NCBI GenBank assembly: GCA_032164245.1
Contig: JAVMKO010000001.1
Span: 79,109,892-79,173,891, forward strand
Source of the DNA: Sternotherus odoratus
Lineage: Eukaryota > Chordata > Testudines > Kinosternidae
DNA length: 64,000 bases
Reading direction: 5' to 3'
In this document: positions 11,690 to 22,391 of the stretch, one piece after another
Numbering within the stretch: the first letter of the stretch is position 1
How the letters are laid out: every line of letters begins with the position of its first letter
Program-made: the position numbers and the translations under genes
The notes under the pieces: generated by a model
Database searches by the model: none
Told to the model about the DNA's origin: nothing
Seen by the model: the letters and a program-made list of their open reading frames with translations, nothing else

Positions 11690-13397
11690 TGAACAACACA
11701 AGCAAAAGAAATGATCTGGAATACACCCTAGTCTGCATAAGCCTATGTCCAAAAAGGCTGACAAATTGTACTTTTTCGCTCAGGAAGATCTGGCTACATT
11801 TTATACCCATCCTTTTCCTAACTCCTTAGTAGTGGAGACTGCACTACACAGGAACAAGGTCTCACAAGTGCACTCTCTACTCCTGATAGAGAAGGAAAAG
11901 ATTAGATGTGTTTGGGAGAAAAATATTTCCTGCAGCTACGTTAGATAGGTGAAATGTGAATTATGAAGCATTTGTGGCTAAAGTTCAATATCATTTATAT
12001 GGGGAAAGATTGGATTGCAATAGAGTAAGTATCTAATGAGCACAAAGGGAGGGGGTTTTATTCACATTATTTTCTAAATTCTGAAAAAACCCAGAAGCCT
12101 TTGCCCCATTTTGGATCTCAGGGAATTAAACATTTTTATTAAAATAAAAAAAAAAAGTTGAGTTTCCACACATTCACTCTAATTTCTATATTTCCTTCTT
12201 TCCCTTGGTTTGCAACTAAGAATTTATAAGATGCGTATTTCCACATTTCAATATGATCATGTCATCAAAAATATCTGTTTCATGGTAGGAAAGGACCATT
12301 ATCAGTTCAGAGTCCTCCCTTTTGGTTTATCCACAGTCCCAAGAGTGTTTACAAAATGCCTCTTGGTTGTAGCAGCATATCTAAGAAAACAGTGGACTTA
12401 TGTATATCCTTACCTAGATGACTGTTTAATAAAAGTGTTATCAAAGGAAGAGAGACCCTGGTTTGCTCAAGGGCAGACAAAGATAGAGACTCAGTGTTGG
12501 GCATTTTTGATAGATTGGGGTCAAGGCCTTATGTACACATTTGTCCCATTCAGAGAGTGATAAAACAAAACAAGGCAGAACCAGGATAATTTTAATAGCA
12601 CCATCCTGGGCGAGACAACAGTGGTACCCAGACTTAATTCATCTGTTCAGAGGGTTGATCACATCTCTACTAGTAGTACAGTATTTGCTGACACAACAAC
12701 AGGGGAAAGTTATCACCCAGACCTTCACTCTCTTCACTTAACAGCATGGGGAATAAAGCTCTGGGATTGTTAAAGTCACGTTCATTAGAGGTGCAAAATG
12801 TACTGATACATTCAAGGAAAGAGTCCACACGAAAATATTATGGTTATAAATGGAAAAGAGTTTTATTGTAAGTTTCCATGTATGAGAGAGATCATTTTAT
12901 AGTCTAATATTCAACTAATAGGGGCTATCTGTTGCATCTTAAAAGAGTGGGTTTTTCACTATCTACAGTTAAGATTAATCTTTCAGCCACATAAGAATAG
13001 CATGATCATAAATAAGTTTTTACTCATGATATAATTAAGAGGTTCTTAAAAGGTCTTAATAATTTGTATGCTCCCATTAGATACTCTATACCATTTTGGG
13101 ACTTGAGCATACTGCTTTCACAATGAATGAAACACCCTTTTGAACCTATAGCAAATTGTACCTTGTTCCATCTATTTATTAAGACAGTGTTTTTAATAAA
13201 TGATCACTTCAGCAAGACATATAAGTGAATTGCGTGTGTTTATGGCTGGTCTCCCATTTACTATTTCATAAGGTAATTCTTTGTATACATTCAAAGCTGT
13301 TGTTTTTTAACCAATGGTGGTTTCATATTTTCACATCAACCAATATCTAATCTAACCAGTGTTTTCCCCAAGCCTTACAGCCAAGACAAAGAAGCTA
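11690..13397 (+). pseudogene. Decayed DIRS retrotransposon, 5' portion (gag, RT, methyltransferase-like and recombinase remnants)
   Basis: Translated pieces line up in order with the intact DIRS element at 50728-56777. Around 11713-11880 is a gag piece sharing 'FYTHPFPNSLV' with the intact 'MFTHPPPGSLV'. From 12045 to 12430 is an RT piece with 'GKDHYQFRVLPFGLST' and the catalytic 'YPYLDD'. The RNase H domain is missing. At 12575-12640 comes 'ILIAPSWARQQWY', the end of the methyltransferase-like region. From 12780 onward is the start of the tyrosine recombinase. Numerous stops and frameshifts show an old copy. It is cut at 13397 by a Harbinger transposon and resumes at 17426. Confidence 0.8.
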
Positions 13398-13419
13398 AGG
13401 CCTTGGTTACACTGGAACT

Positions 13420-13590
13420 TTATAGCGCTATATAGCCTCCAGGAGCGCTATAACTCCCAACCCATCCACACTGGCAAGGCACGACTTGCGCTATAAGTCC
13501 GAGTTTATAGCGCTCGTGGTAATCCACCTCCGCACAGAGAATAAGGGCTGTAGCGCTACTGCTGTAGCGCTACAGCGCGAATGTAGACAC
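13420..13590. repeat. Left subterminal array of AGCGCT-type motifs in the Harbinger element
   Basis: The motif 'agcgct' occurs repeatedly in about 150 bp: 'tatagcgctata', 'aggagcgctataac', 'tttatagcgctcg', 'tgtagcgctact' and 'tgtagcgctaca'. The right end has related motifs ('ctctagcgctgg', 'ctctagcgcaat', 'acgctataacc') at about 17316-17395. Repeated subterminal motifs are typical binding sites for Harbinger-encoded proteins; the binding role here is inference. Confidence 0.55.
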
Positions 13591-13808
13591 CCACTGTGCA
13601 TTAATTAATCTCCAGCCTGGCCCATAATTCCTGTTCGAGACACTCTGGTCATCACTTTCAAACTCTTCTGTCGCGTCCACAGGTGACCACACGTCAGACC
13701 CCCGCCCCTTAAATTCCCAGGGAAATTTGAAAATCCCCTTCCTGTTTGCTCCAGCCAGGCACGGAGTGCTCCTCAGGCAATCGTTGCAGGTAACCATTTT
13801 GCTTGGCC

Positions 13809-15397
13809 ATGACTCCACGTGCCATACCTCCTCCCAATAAGCGATCTCCACCGTGGTTCAATCATGAGTTGCTGGACCTCATCAGTTGTTGGGGGAAGAG
13901 GCTGTCCAGTCTCAGCTGCGGTCGAGCCGCAGGAATTACGATACATATGCCCTGATATCACGGGCCATGGCGGAAAGAGCCCATGACCGGGACACTCTGC
14001 AGTGCCGGGCAAAAGTAAAGGAGCTTAGGATTGCATATCGCAAAGCCCGTGACGCAAACAGCCGCTCTGGGGCAACCCCTGTGACTTGCAAATTCTACAA
14101 GGAGCTGCACGCGATGCTTGGTGGTGATCCAGCGTGCACTCCACTGACCACCCAGGACACTTCTTCCCAGCCCACCAGTGAAGGGGGGGGGGGGAGAGGA
14201 GGCCGAAGAAGAGGAGGATGGAGAGGAGCAGGACGGAGAGGCGGAGGAGGAGGAGGCGGCAGCGGCCGTGGCAGCGACCCAGGGCACGGAGGAGTCACAG
14301 GACACATGCAGCCAGGAACTCTTCTCAAGCCCAGAGGGCAGCCAGAGCCAGCCACAGCGTCCGGCGTTGCGGGGGGGAGGGCAGCAGCAGTGGATTGCTC
14401 AGGTACAACTACTTTTCTATAGGGAAGGCAGGCAACTTGGGCAAGGGTGGAAAGGGATGCTTGCTGCATGCTTGTCTACATGTGGAATAGTGCATTGATG
14501 TAGTCTATCACATCACAGTAGTCGTCATCCGTGATTTCTTCAAAGGTCTCAATAAGAGCTCTTGCAATGTGCCTGCGCAGGTTTCTCGGGACAGCCAGCA
14601 TGGTCCCCGCCACTGTTCTAAGAGGGGTGGGGGGAGCATCGCTGCACAGAGGCAAGCTGCATATGGCCCTGGGCGAAAGCTGCATCTCATTAGAATGCCC
14701 TCTCTTTCTTGCTCCGTCACCTGCAGCAGCGAGATATCTTCCAGCACAAACACCTATACAGAGAATTTTGGGATAGTGCTCAGAGTACAGTTCCCGCAAA
14801 TGCCCTCCGCTCTCCCCCCCCCAAGCCATAGTACAGCAAGGCAGGGAAACAATCATTGGCCCTGCATCCTGAGACAACTCACCATGGCAGGGCCTCCGTT
14901 GCTCTCTGTGTGCTATAGCTGTGTGTGGGACAGGCAAACGGGACAGAGAAACTTGGAATGCGAGGGAATCATAGCACTGTCTGTTCTGAACAAGGGAATC
15001 CTCTGTTTTAATTTTGCACTGACTTTCCCTAGTTTTGACCTTGAACGCCCCATCACCGCCAGTCTTATCTGCAGCTGAGAAGCTGAGGAGGATTAGAAAG
15101 AGACCACGAAAGAACAAGGAAGATCTTGTACAACCACAGGCTGTAACGGAGAATTGCGTTGCACAGCAGTGGCGGGAGAATGAGAGCAAGTGGAGGGATG
15201 AACAGATCTAGTTGAGGGAGAGGGCTCGCGAGCAACACGTTGACAAGCTGTTTACATTATTACAGCTGCAAGTAGAGACTCTGCAGTGGATCACTGCCGT
15301 TCAGGAGGAGAAGCAGCCCCGTGCTCACCGCCCCAATTCTCAGTTGCCCCCTAACCCTTCCCCTTCTGGCCCTCTGTCCCCTTCGGGCCACTATTAA
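13809..15397 (+). pseudogene. Myb/SANT-like protein gene of the Harbinger element, two exons, broken
   Basis: In PIF/Harbinger elements the second gene encodes a Myb/SANT-type DNA-binding protein that helps the transposase enter the nucleus and find the ends. The ATG at 13809 opens with a Pro-rich start and 'PPWFNHELLDLISCWG', the first helix of a trihelix-like fold. It continues with 'NYDTYALISRAMAERAHD', 'CRAKVKELRIAYRKA' and 'FYKELHAMLGGD'. A one-base loss in the G run at 13891-13895 shifts the frame, and the poly-G run near 14180-14195 shifts it again into an acidic Glu-rich tail. A donor at 14403 and an acceptor ending at 15074 remove an intron. The second exon encodes 'RRIRKRPRKNKED' and a coiled-coil tail ending at 15397, with one in-frame TAG near 15208. 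The exon structure is inferred. Confidence 0.7.
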
Positions 15398-15664
15398 CAG
15401 CTACCTGGTTATTACCACCCATGGCTGCCTCCAACCCCACTGTCTTCACTGACCAACCCACAGACCCAGGACCCTTATCCACTGCACTCAACCCCTAATA
15501 ACAAGCATAATTGCCCTCCGCAAATGGGGTTGGGGGAACACAGCAACTTGAAGGGCATTGGAGGTTATGAGGCCAGGACATACGCCAATCCCACCCCAAT
15601 TGCACCCCCCCCTCCTCCCTCACACATTTTACTTTATTTCAACTTTTATTTCAAAATCTGAAAA

Positions 15665-15700
15665 AGCTGTTCAATAAATGAATTATTTTTAATAAATGGG
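15665..15700 (+). promoter_or_regulatory. Poly(A) signals downstream of the Myb/SANT gene
   Basis: Two AATAAA hexamers lie close together ('caataaatgaatt' and 'taataaatggg') about 280 bp after the Myb/SANT stop and just before the convergent transposase gene ends. They would serve the plus-strand transcript. Their use is inferred from position alone. Confidence 0.4.
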
Positions 15701-15805
15701 TTTCTTTATTCGGTGCACATATATATCTAATGGCTACAGAAAAGCAAATGCCTTATCCTATTAACAGAATGCACCCTCCCTCCCTCCCTATCTCTGGAAT
15801 TCCCA

Positions 15806-17051
15806 TTAGAACTCACTTTCAGCATCAAAATGCTCCCTCAAGGCTTCCCTGATCCTTGTAGCCTCACACTGGGCCCCTCTAAGAGCCCTGCTCTCTGGCT
15901 GTGCATACATGGCCTCCAGGTTTTGAACCTCCGAGGACCATGCCAGAGTGAAGCCTTCGCCCTTCCGCTCACAGAGATTATGTAGGGCACAGCACGCGGA
16001 AATAACCACGGGGATACTTCCCTCTGCCAAGTCTAGCTTCCCATAAAGACAGCCCCAGCGCGCCTTGAGACGCCCAAAAGCACACTCCAAAGTCATTCAA
16101 CAGCGGCTCAGCCTGTAGTTGAACCTTTCCTGGCTGGTGTCCAGGCTCCCCGTGTAGGGTTTCATGAGCCAGGGCATTAGAGGGTAAGCGGGGTTGCCAA
16201 GAATCACAGTGGGCATTTCAACTTCCCTCACGGGGATCCTCTGGTCTGGAAAAAAAGTGCCTTCTTGCAGCTTCCTGAACAGGCCGGTGTTGTGGAAGAT
16301 GCGTGCGTCATACACCATTCCCGACCAGCCTGCATTAATGTCAGTAAAACACCCACGGTGATCCACAAGCGCCTGAAGAACCATAGAGAAGTACCCCTTT
16401 CGGTGAATGTACTCATCTGCTAGGTGGTCGGACACCAGAATAGGTATATGGGTCCCATCGATCGCCCCTCCACAGTTAGGGAAACCCATCTGCTCAAAGC
16501 CAGCCACGATGTCACGCACGTCACCAAGAGTCACGATTTTTTGCAGCAGGAGGCGATTAATGGCCTTGCACACTTGCATCAACACGACTCCAACGGTCGA
16601 CTTTCCCACCCCAAATTGGTTGGCCACCGATCGGTAGCTGTCTGGGGTGCCCAGCTTCCAGCGTGCTATAGCCACCCGCTTCTCCACCGGGATGGCAGCT
16701 CTCAATCTGGTGTCCTTGCACTGCAGGGTGAGGGCGAGTTCAGCACACAGTCCCATGAAAGCGGCTTTTCTCATGCGAAAGTTTTGCAGCCACTGCTCAT
16801 CATCCCACACTTGCATGACGATGCGATCCCACCATTCAGTGCTCGTTTCCCGTGCCCAAAAGCGGCGTTCCACGGTCGTGAGCATGTCCATTAAAGCAAC
16901 GATCAGTTTAGTGTCCAATGCGTTCCTCGGCTCGAGCTCGTCTTCTTCAGACCCATCACTACTGTCACCTTCCCTGTCAAGAATGAACTCCACTGCGCAG
17001 AGTTGTGCTGGCGACACTCGCCAGCATGCTCCTCAGCAATTCGCGATCCAT
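15806..17051 (-). pseudogene. Harbinger DDE transposase (HARBI1-like), one frameshift and one nonsense codon
   Basis: The enzyme cuts and pastes the element using a DDE nuclease fold. The likely original start is the ATG at 17051 ('MDRELLRSMLASVAS'). A one-base shift near 17008 puts the rest in the frame that runs from 17017. Visible features include an acidic 'DGSEEDELEP', a helix-turn-helix-like 'SVANQFGVGKSTVG', the first Asp in 'GGAIDGTHIPI', a second candidate Asp in 'MVYDARIF', and the catalytic Glu in 'LECAFGRLKARW'. A single TGA at 16097-16099 separates the first 306 codons from the last 96 in the same frame. The position is normally a basic residue before 'MT', so a CGA to TGA change by CpG decay is likely. 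The final stop is at 15806. Loss of function is probable but recent. Confidence 0.85.
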
Positions 17052-17425
17052 TACGGCACAGGAAAACGGACAACTGAGCGCACGTGCCTTGCTGAAACCG
17101 TTGAGAGATGGCGCCTGAGGTGCACGGAAACACAGGGATTGCTGGGATATGACACAAAGCATCACAGGGAGTTGGAACAGGATGCAGAATGGCCTCAAGT
17201 GACGCCCCCCTTCCCACAAGGCATTGCGCCAGATTGGGAAGAGGTGCTCTGTGAGATATCTGCCCTATTGCGCTGCTCCTAATGCCGTCTGAAGCGCCGC
17301 AAATGTGACCATGCTCTAGCGCTGGCGGGTCAAAGTGTGGACACGCTCTAGCGCAATACCTATTGCTGTGTATGGGACACGCTATAACCAAACGTGCTAT
17401 AATCCTGTAAGTGTAACCATGGCCT

Positions 17426-17960
17426 CTGTTACATACATTAGATGTCTAAATAAACAGGTAAAGCCCTTCTAACATGTAAACAATCAGTCTCCAAGCTTGT
17501 TTATAGTGTCTGAAAACACAACTATAGGGAAGATGTTTCTATGCAAACTCTTTCAAGATGGGTTAGGTTACGTATTAATGAAGCTTACAAGTTGCTTGCT
17601 TTACCTGTCCCTGAGGGAATTTGGACACATTCTATCGAAGGCAGCCTCTAGTCTAGGGCACTTTCTAGACACACTCCTTTAACAGAGACATGCAGAGCGG
17701 CAGCATGGAGTTCAGTCCAGACTTTTCCTAAACATTACTTGATAGACTTGGAATCTAGGTCTGCTGCAAAATTTGGCAAAGCAAGTTTACTGTTTTTATT
17801 CAGTTAGAACTCCATAGTTCCACTACCCTGGACCACAGTTACTACTTGTTAGTCTATCCCAAGAGTGGGAATAAGCACACAACACTCGAAAAAAAATGGA
17901 AGGTTACTTCCTGTAACCAGCGTTCTCAGAGGGGAACTCTGCACCATTCACACTTCCTGC
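17426..17960 (+). pseudogene. Decayed DIRS retrotransposon, 3' portion (recombinase C-terminal half and terminal repeat)
   Basis: The DIRS homology broken at 13397 continues here. 'LLHTLDV' matches the intact 'MLHYLDV', 'LFIVSENTTIGKMFL' matches 'LFISVAERMKGLPIL', and 'CRAAAWSSVQTFPKHY' near 17687-17735 matches 'CRAATWSSVHTFSSHY', which includes the catalytic Tyr. Several stops lie between. From about 17880 'actcgaaaaaaaatgg' and 'ggttacttcctgtaacc' resemble the terminal repeat of the intact element ('ctcgaagaagaa', 'gttactcacctgttgtaac'). Together with 11690-13397 this gives a relic of about 2.2 kb, excluding the Harbinger. Confidence 0.75.
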
Positions 17961-18291
17961 CCACTCTTTCCCCACTACCTTAGAGTCCTACATACCAAGA
18001 GATGTAGGATCACTGAGGAAGATACTGAGGTGTCAGGAGCGCCATACCCCTTCTACACACTTGCTCTAGAACATCTGATGCTCACTGAGGGGAGGAGCAA
18101 GGAAGATGCAGGAGTGATCCAATGGGGACTGCTAGCTGGAATTCTACCATGCAGGCTGCACCGGTCAGAGCATCACAAGAGTGTGACTATGCAGAGGCCA
18201 TCTTGATGAACTCTGGTGATTTGTAAGTAGCCTTCATTTCTCTCTGCTTGGGTGTTCTACTCCTTTGCCCACACTCTGTCTTGTCTATTTA

Positions 18292-19673
18292 GGCCATGTC
18301 TACACTATGAGCTAGGGGTATGATCCATCTGCTTGTGTACACTACTCCTGGGGGAATTGTGCATAAAAGAACCGTAAAAAAATCTGCACACAATATTTTC
18401 AAATTTGGCATCTTTTATTTATCAAAACACCACAATATAATCATTCCAGGTTCAATTATTTTGGTAATTTACTTCAAAATACCTGTCAGCAAGTATGTCT
18501 GTAACAATACAGACAATAAAAGATTCAGGAAATGTTTTTTGACAAATAGATTCCTTACTAGGCATATTAATAAAGAACTCTGAGAAATAAGTCATTTAAA
18601 CTACAATATAGAAAAGTATTTCCCATACCTGTCAGAAACAATGCAAAGACTTGGGGGAGTCAGGGGTAACAGAGGAACTGAGGGAGAGGGATGCAATTGC
18701 TGGAAAGGAGCCTGGGAGTGAACCTGAAGGATTGTTGGGTGTGGGTGGGAGAAGTAAGAATCTGATTTGGGGGGTGGGGGAAGGGAAAAGAAGAGAGATT
18801 GTTAGGGAGTTAGGGAGCCTCTCCTATGCAGACACTGGTTGACCCCTAGCCTCTCCCATTCAATCCAACACCTCTGCCCATGTTCCCATGTGCCCCTGCA
18901 CACCCCCATCCCCCTGTGTCTCTGCACTCCCACTTAGCCACCCCTCCTCTCACAGACCCCCTGTACTCCTGCACCACCCCACCCGCATCCCCATATGGCC
19001 TAGCACCATCTCTTCCATTCATCTCTGTCCCAGTGCTGTCACCCCAGTAGCTCCTGTGCCTCTTCCCCAGCCTGATCCCCCACCCCCCAGCCCTTACAAA
19101 CATCAGTCTGTGACCCCCAGCAGCCCCATGGTCACCTCTGTCCATTCCCACCTCCATATCTCCTCCCTAGGCTTCATGGGCAGGGTGCAGTGAAGAAGGA
19201 AGTCATTTCCCCTTCCTCTTCATGGCTGGCTACTCTGGCCCTGAGTTGACTGCCCTTTCTTCAGGTGCCACAGCAGTGGCTGAAAAGTATAATTTCAGCC
19301 CCTTCTATTTTCTGCGGGGAAAAAAATCTGCAGGGGACATGAATTCTGTGTGTGCACAGTGGCGCATAATTCCCTCAAGAGTAGTGCATATACTCATGCC
19401 AGCTGTCATTGAGCGAGCATGAGTTCAAATAGTAGCATAACTGCAGGATAGCACAGGTAGCAGCACAAGAGGAATGGCTTAGCTGTTTCATGTACGTATC
19501 TGCCTGAAATCAGTGGGTATGTACTTGGCGCAGCTAAGTCATGTCTCCACTGCTGCTACCTGTGCTACCACAGCTACACTCCTATTTATACTCACTCCTG
19601 CTTGATGAGAGCTAACAAGTATGCGTACACAAGTAGGGGGATCACACCCCTAGCTCATAGCGTAGACATAGCC
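18292..19673. mobile_element. Harbinger-type MITE with TTA target duplication, itself carrying a nested element
   Basis: The ends form a long inverted repeat: left 'ggccatgtctacactatgag' pairs with the complement of the right 'ctcatagcgtagacatagcc', continuing through 'ctaggggt(a/g)tgatcc'. TTA flanks both sides (18289-18291 and 19674-19676), the classic PIF/Harbinger duplication. No transposase is encoded. The interior is interrupted by another element at about 18341-19391. Confidence 0.75.
18341..19391. mobile_element. Element nested in the Harbinger MITE, inverted termini starting CACTACTC
   Basis: The left end 'cactactcctgggggaatt' is mirrored at the right end, where the complement reads 'cactactcttgagggaatt'. 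Inside are an A/T-rich left part with 'tctgcacacaatattttc', a C-rich middle (18850-19160) and a right part with 'aaaaaaatctgcaggggac'. No coding capacity is seen. I did not find an exact target duplication, so the superfamily is left open (hAT-like is possible). Confidence 0.5.
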
Positions 19674-19689
19674 TTACTACATACTAGTC

Positions 19690-19780
19690 TGTATTTGTAC
19701 AGTGTCTGGCACAATGGGGCCCAACTCTCGGTTGGCCCTTAGGCAAGATGTTAACAAACATTATTATTATTATTATTAAG
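19690..19780 (+). repeat. SINE-like 3' end with (TTA)n tail
   Basis: This copy shares 'acagtgtctggcacaatggg' and 'ggttggcccttaggca' with the intronic copy at 3610-3735 and ends in a perfect TTA run at 19761-19778. Confidence 0.5.
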
Positions 19781-21803
19781 TCTGTCAGAGCAGGGAATTA
19801 AACATGTCTCCCAAATCCCAGGCACTAGCACCTGAGCTGTGAACCATCCTTCCTCCCTTAGAACTCCTTCAGGCTTATAACGGTTTTTCCTATCTGTACA
19901 GAGGGCTGGGCACTGCTGGCTGAAATGGTCAATGTAGAACAAGCTGCACGCACTCCACTAGTGTCACAGATGGTATCTGATTTCTGCAGTGCAGTGACCA
20001 CAAGCAGGAACCTCAGACATGCCCATTTTAATGTAAAAAGAAGCAGAAGGTTTATTTTTGATTATATGACAAGGGGAAGATTTCAGCTAACCACAGCCTA
20101 GAAAAAATCTAATTTTCTCCTCTCACAGAGGACACGGAAGTAGTTTTTAATGCTAAATGTGACCAGCTGCATCACCCCTTTCCCACCCAGGCCACCCTGT
20201 TCAAATAATTAATATATTTCCCAGCCTTTGAACAAAACCTCATTTCACCTGTATTCCCAGGGGTCACAATTCCTTTCAGAAACCTTCTGTTGGAAACTCT
20301 TGGGTCAGGGATAATGGGGTCAGATTTTCAGCTGATGTAAACTGGCACAGCTCTAATGGAGTCTGCTGAATATCTAGCCCCTTTTGTTTATTTCTTCTGT
20401 AAAGTACTATGGACATTTAAGGTCATAGACACACACACAGTAATAATAAACCCTGCCCTCAAAGTGAGCCCAAAGCCTGAGAAATTGGCACACACAACTC
20501 CCATGTGGCAAGAATACTGTTTTTTAAACACTGCTGGGAGGGTGTTGACTCTTGAAATAAAGTCCCTGGCGTCCTAAGCTTGGCCATGCTTGGTGTTTAC
20601 TTCTCATTGCCTGCGTGCCTCTGCTACAAACATTCACTCCTTAAATGCAAATCACACTTTAATAATGGACAGCAGCAATTCTCACCACAGTCGCTTAGAG
20701 AGCACCGCACCAAGGAATTTCTTAACATCTCTCTGTTGGTAATTCCATGGTCCCTCAACACTGTATCTGAGCCCCTCACCGAAATCAGCAGAGCTATCAT
20801 CAAACACCTTTGTGAGGTATGGAAGTATTATCTCCAGGTTACTGATGGGCAACTAACGCATTCAGGAGTGAAGTGACTTGCCAATGGTCACACAGGGAGT
20901 TTGTAGCAGAGCTAGGAAATGAGTCCAAATCTTCCCAATCCCATGTCTTACCCACAAGTTTATCCTGCTCGTTTAAGTGCAACTCTCTTTTAAGGAATAA
21001 TCACATCACACACTAGCAAAGCACTTAAGAATAATTTCGCTTCCCTTTGCCTCTTCGTTTCATTCTCCATACTCCCACTAACACATTTATTCTCTCTTAG
21101 CTCTCCCAGGATGTCAGCCTTATCCCAAGGGTGGGGTTTCCTGGCACCCACTCTGGGAAGACCAGTACTGCAGCCTTTTGTTACTCTCACCAACCCATAG
21201 CCAGATGACCCAAGGATGAACTTTCCTTTGGTTACCATCCCACTCCCTAGGCATGACAACAGCAGCAGTGGGGAGAGATGTGCCCACTGCAAGCACATGG
21301 GTGCTTCATGCTAACCATAAAGAGTGTAACTTGCTTGGTTTGGAACAAGTCAGCTGACAAAGCTTAAATTTCTGCCTGAGATAGAAGCCGCACCCTAGCA
21401 GATCATACCATTTGCACCAGATTATCGGGGAATCTGACTAAATTCATCAGGATCTGTCAAAGAATTCAAGAGTTAAAATCCACAGCAAGTAACTCCTCAC
21501 ATAAGCTTCTAACCTTGCCAGAAATATTCCCGTGCACGGTAATCACGAGAAGTGCAGCATGGGACAGGAGTCTATTTACTCCTTGAACCTAAACCGAAGC
21601 AGCCTGGCTAATGGAGTTTACAAGCTTCACTGGCTGCATCAGAAGAGCTTGTCATTTCCAGGGCAAGTGTCTCGGCCAGAATCTACAAACTGGGTTCATA
21701 GAGCTTGTAACCTCCTTCTACCTAAGCAAGCCAGCCAGCAGCCCTCAAAGCGCTGCCATCTGGGACCGTGGAGCCTGAAGGTTGTAAACTTTTAACCAGA
21801 GAG
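19781..21803. other. Intergenic sequence without a supported gene
   Basis: Apart from the MIR-like piece near 20.9 kb, I see no repeat termini, domain or convincing open frame in this stretch. Confidence 0.35.
20855..20965 (-). repeat. MIR-like SINE fragment, antisense
   Basis: The segment 'gtgaagtgacttgccaatgg', 'cacacagggagtttgtagca' and 'gagctaggaaatgagtcc' is the reverse complement of the conserved central part of MIR. Preceding sequence back to about 20815 may belong to it. Confidence 0.6.
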
Positions 21804-21937
21804 CCCTAAATGTTGGCAAATTTCAGAAGTTGGGGTACAGCTGCTCTAGTGGGGTCCAGAGAGTTTTGATTGATAGACCATATGGACCCCACTAAAGCAG
21901 CTGTACCCCAACTTCTGAACTCTGCCAACTTTTAGGG
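21804..21937. repeat. 134-bp near-perfect inverted repeat (hairpin)
   Basis: The left arm, about 21804-21858, contains 'ccctaaatgttggca', 'cagaagttggggtacag' and 'agtggggtcca'. The right arm, about 21882-21937, is its near-exact complement ('tggaccccact', 'ctgtaccccaacttctg', 'tgccaacttttaggg'). The loop is about 23 nt. It could be a foldback MITE or the template of a long hairpin RNA. No target duplication is evident. Confidence 0.7.
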
Positions 21938-22012
21938 CATGACTTTCAAGAGCACTGGGCACTGGCCTAACTTTGCTCCCACTGACATCAAACAAGACTT
22001 GTGTAATTAGGC

Positions 22013-22304
22013 CAGGGGTCTCCAAACTATGGCCCAGGGGCCGGATCTGGCCCGCGGCTTCGATTTGCCTGGCCCCCGAGCTGAGCAGGCACGTGGAGAA
22101 GCCACCACTGCCCCCCCTGCCACGAGCTGCTGCCGGCAGCCCCATGTGCAGAAGGGTGAGTGCCCTTGCGGCAGCGGCCGGAGGAGCAAAGGGGGTGGAT
22201 TTTCCATATATTTGCATATATTGAATTTTTTCAGTTGCTTCGGCCCATGAAGCCCCTTTAAAAATCTAATATGGCCCTTGTCTCCTAAAGTTTGGAGATC
22301 CCTG
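22013..22304. mobile_element. hAT-type MITE with exact 8-bp target duplication
   Basis: The termini are inverted: 'caggggtctccaaact' at the left and 'agtttggagatccctg' at the right. The 8-bp sequence AATTAGGC flanks both sides exactly (22005-22012 and 22305-22312). The interior is G/C-rich ('ggccggatctggcccgcggc') and encodes nothing. An 8-bp duplication and CAGGGG-type ends define the hAT superfamily. Confidence 0.85.
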
Positions 22305-22391
22305 AATTAGGCCAATGCAAAATCCTTTTGAAAATTCCACCCTTGTAGTCCACTGCTAGTGAGTAAAACATTCAAAACTCTGTGGCAAATA

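Larger units (their letters stand above)
13398..17425. mobile_element. PIF/Harbinger DNA transposon, about 4.0 kb, degenerate autonomous copy
   Basis: The ends form a short terminal inverted repeat: 'aggccttggttacact' on the left and the complement of 'aggccatggttacact' on the right. The 3-bp flanks are CTA and CTG, a near-match of the 3-bp duplication made by this superfamily. The interior carries the two genes an autonomous Harbinger needs, a DDE transposase on the minus strand and a Myb/SANT-like protein on the plus strand, arranged convergently. It sits inside the recombinase gene of the older DIRS relic, whose homology resumes directly at 17426. That gives an independent check on the boundaries. 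Both genes are broken, so this copy is probably immobile. Confidence 0.85.

Noticed and set aside
16407..17282. Plus-strand ORFs of 156 and 211 codons opposite the Harbinger transposase
   Set aside because: They are antisense shadows of the transposase gene.
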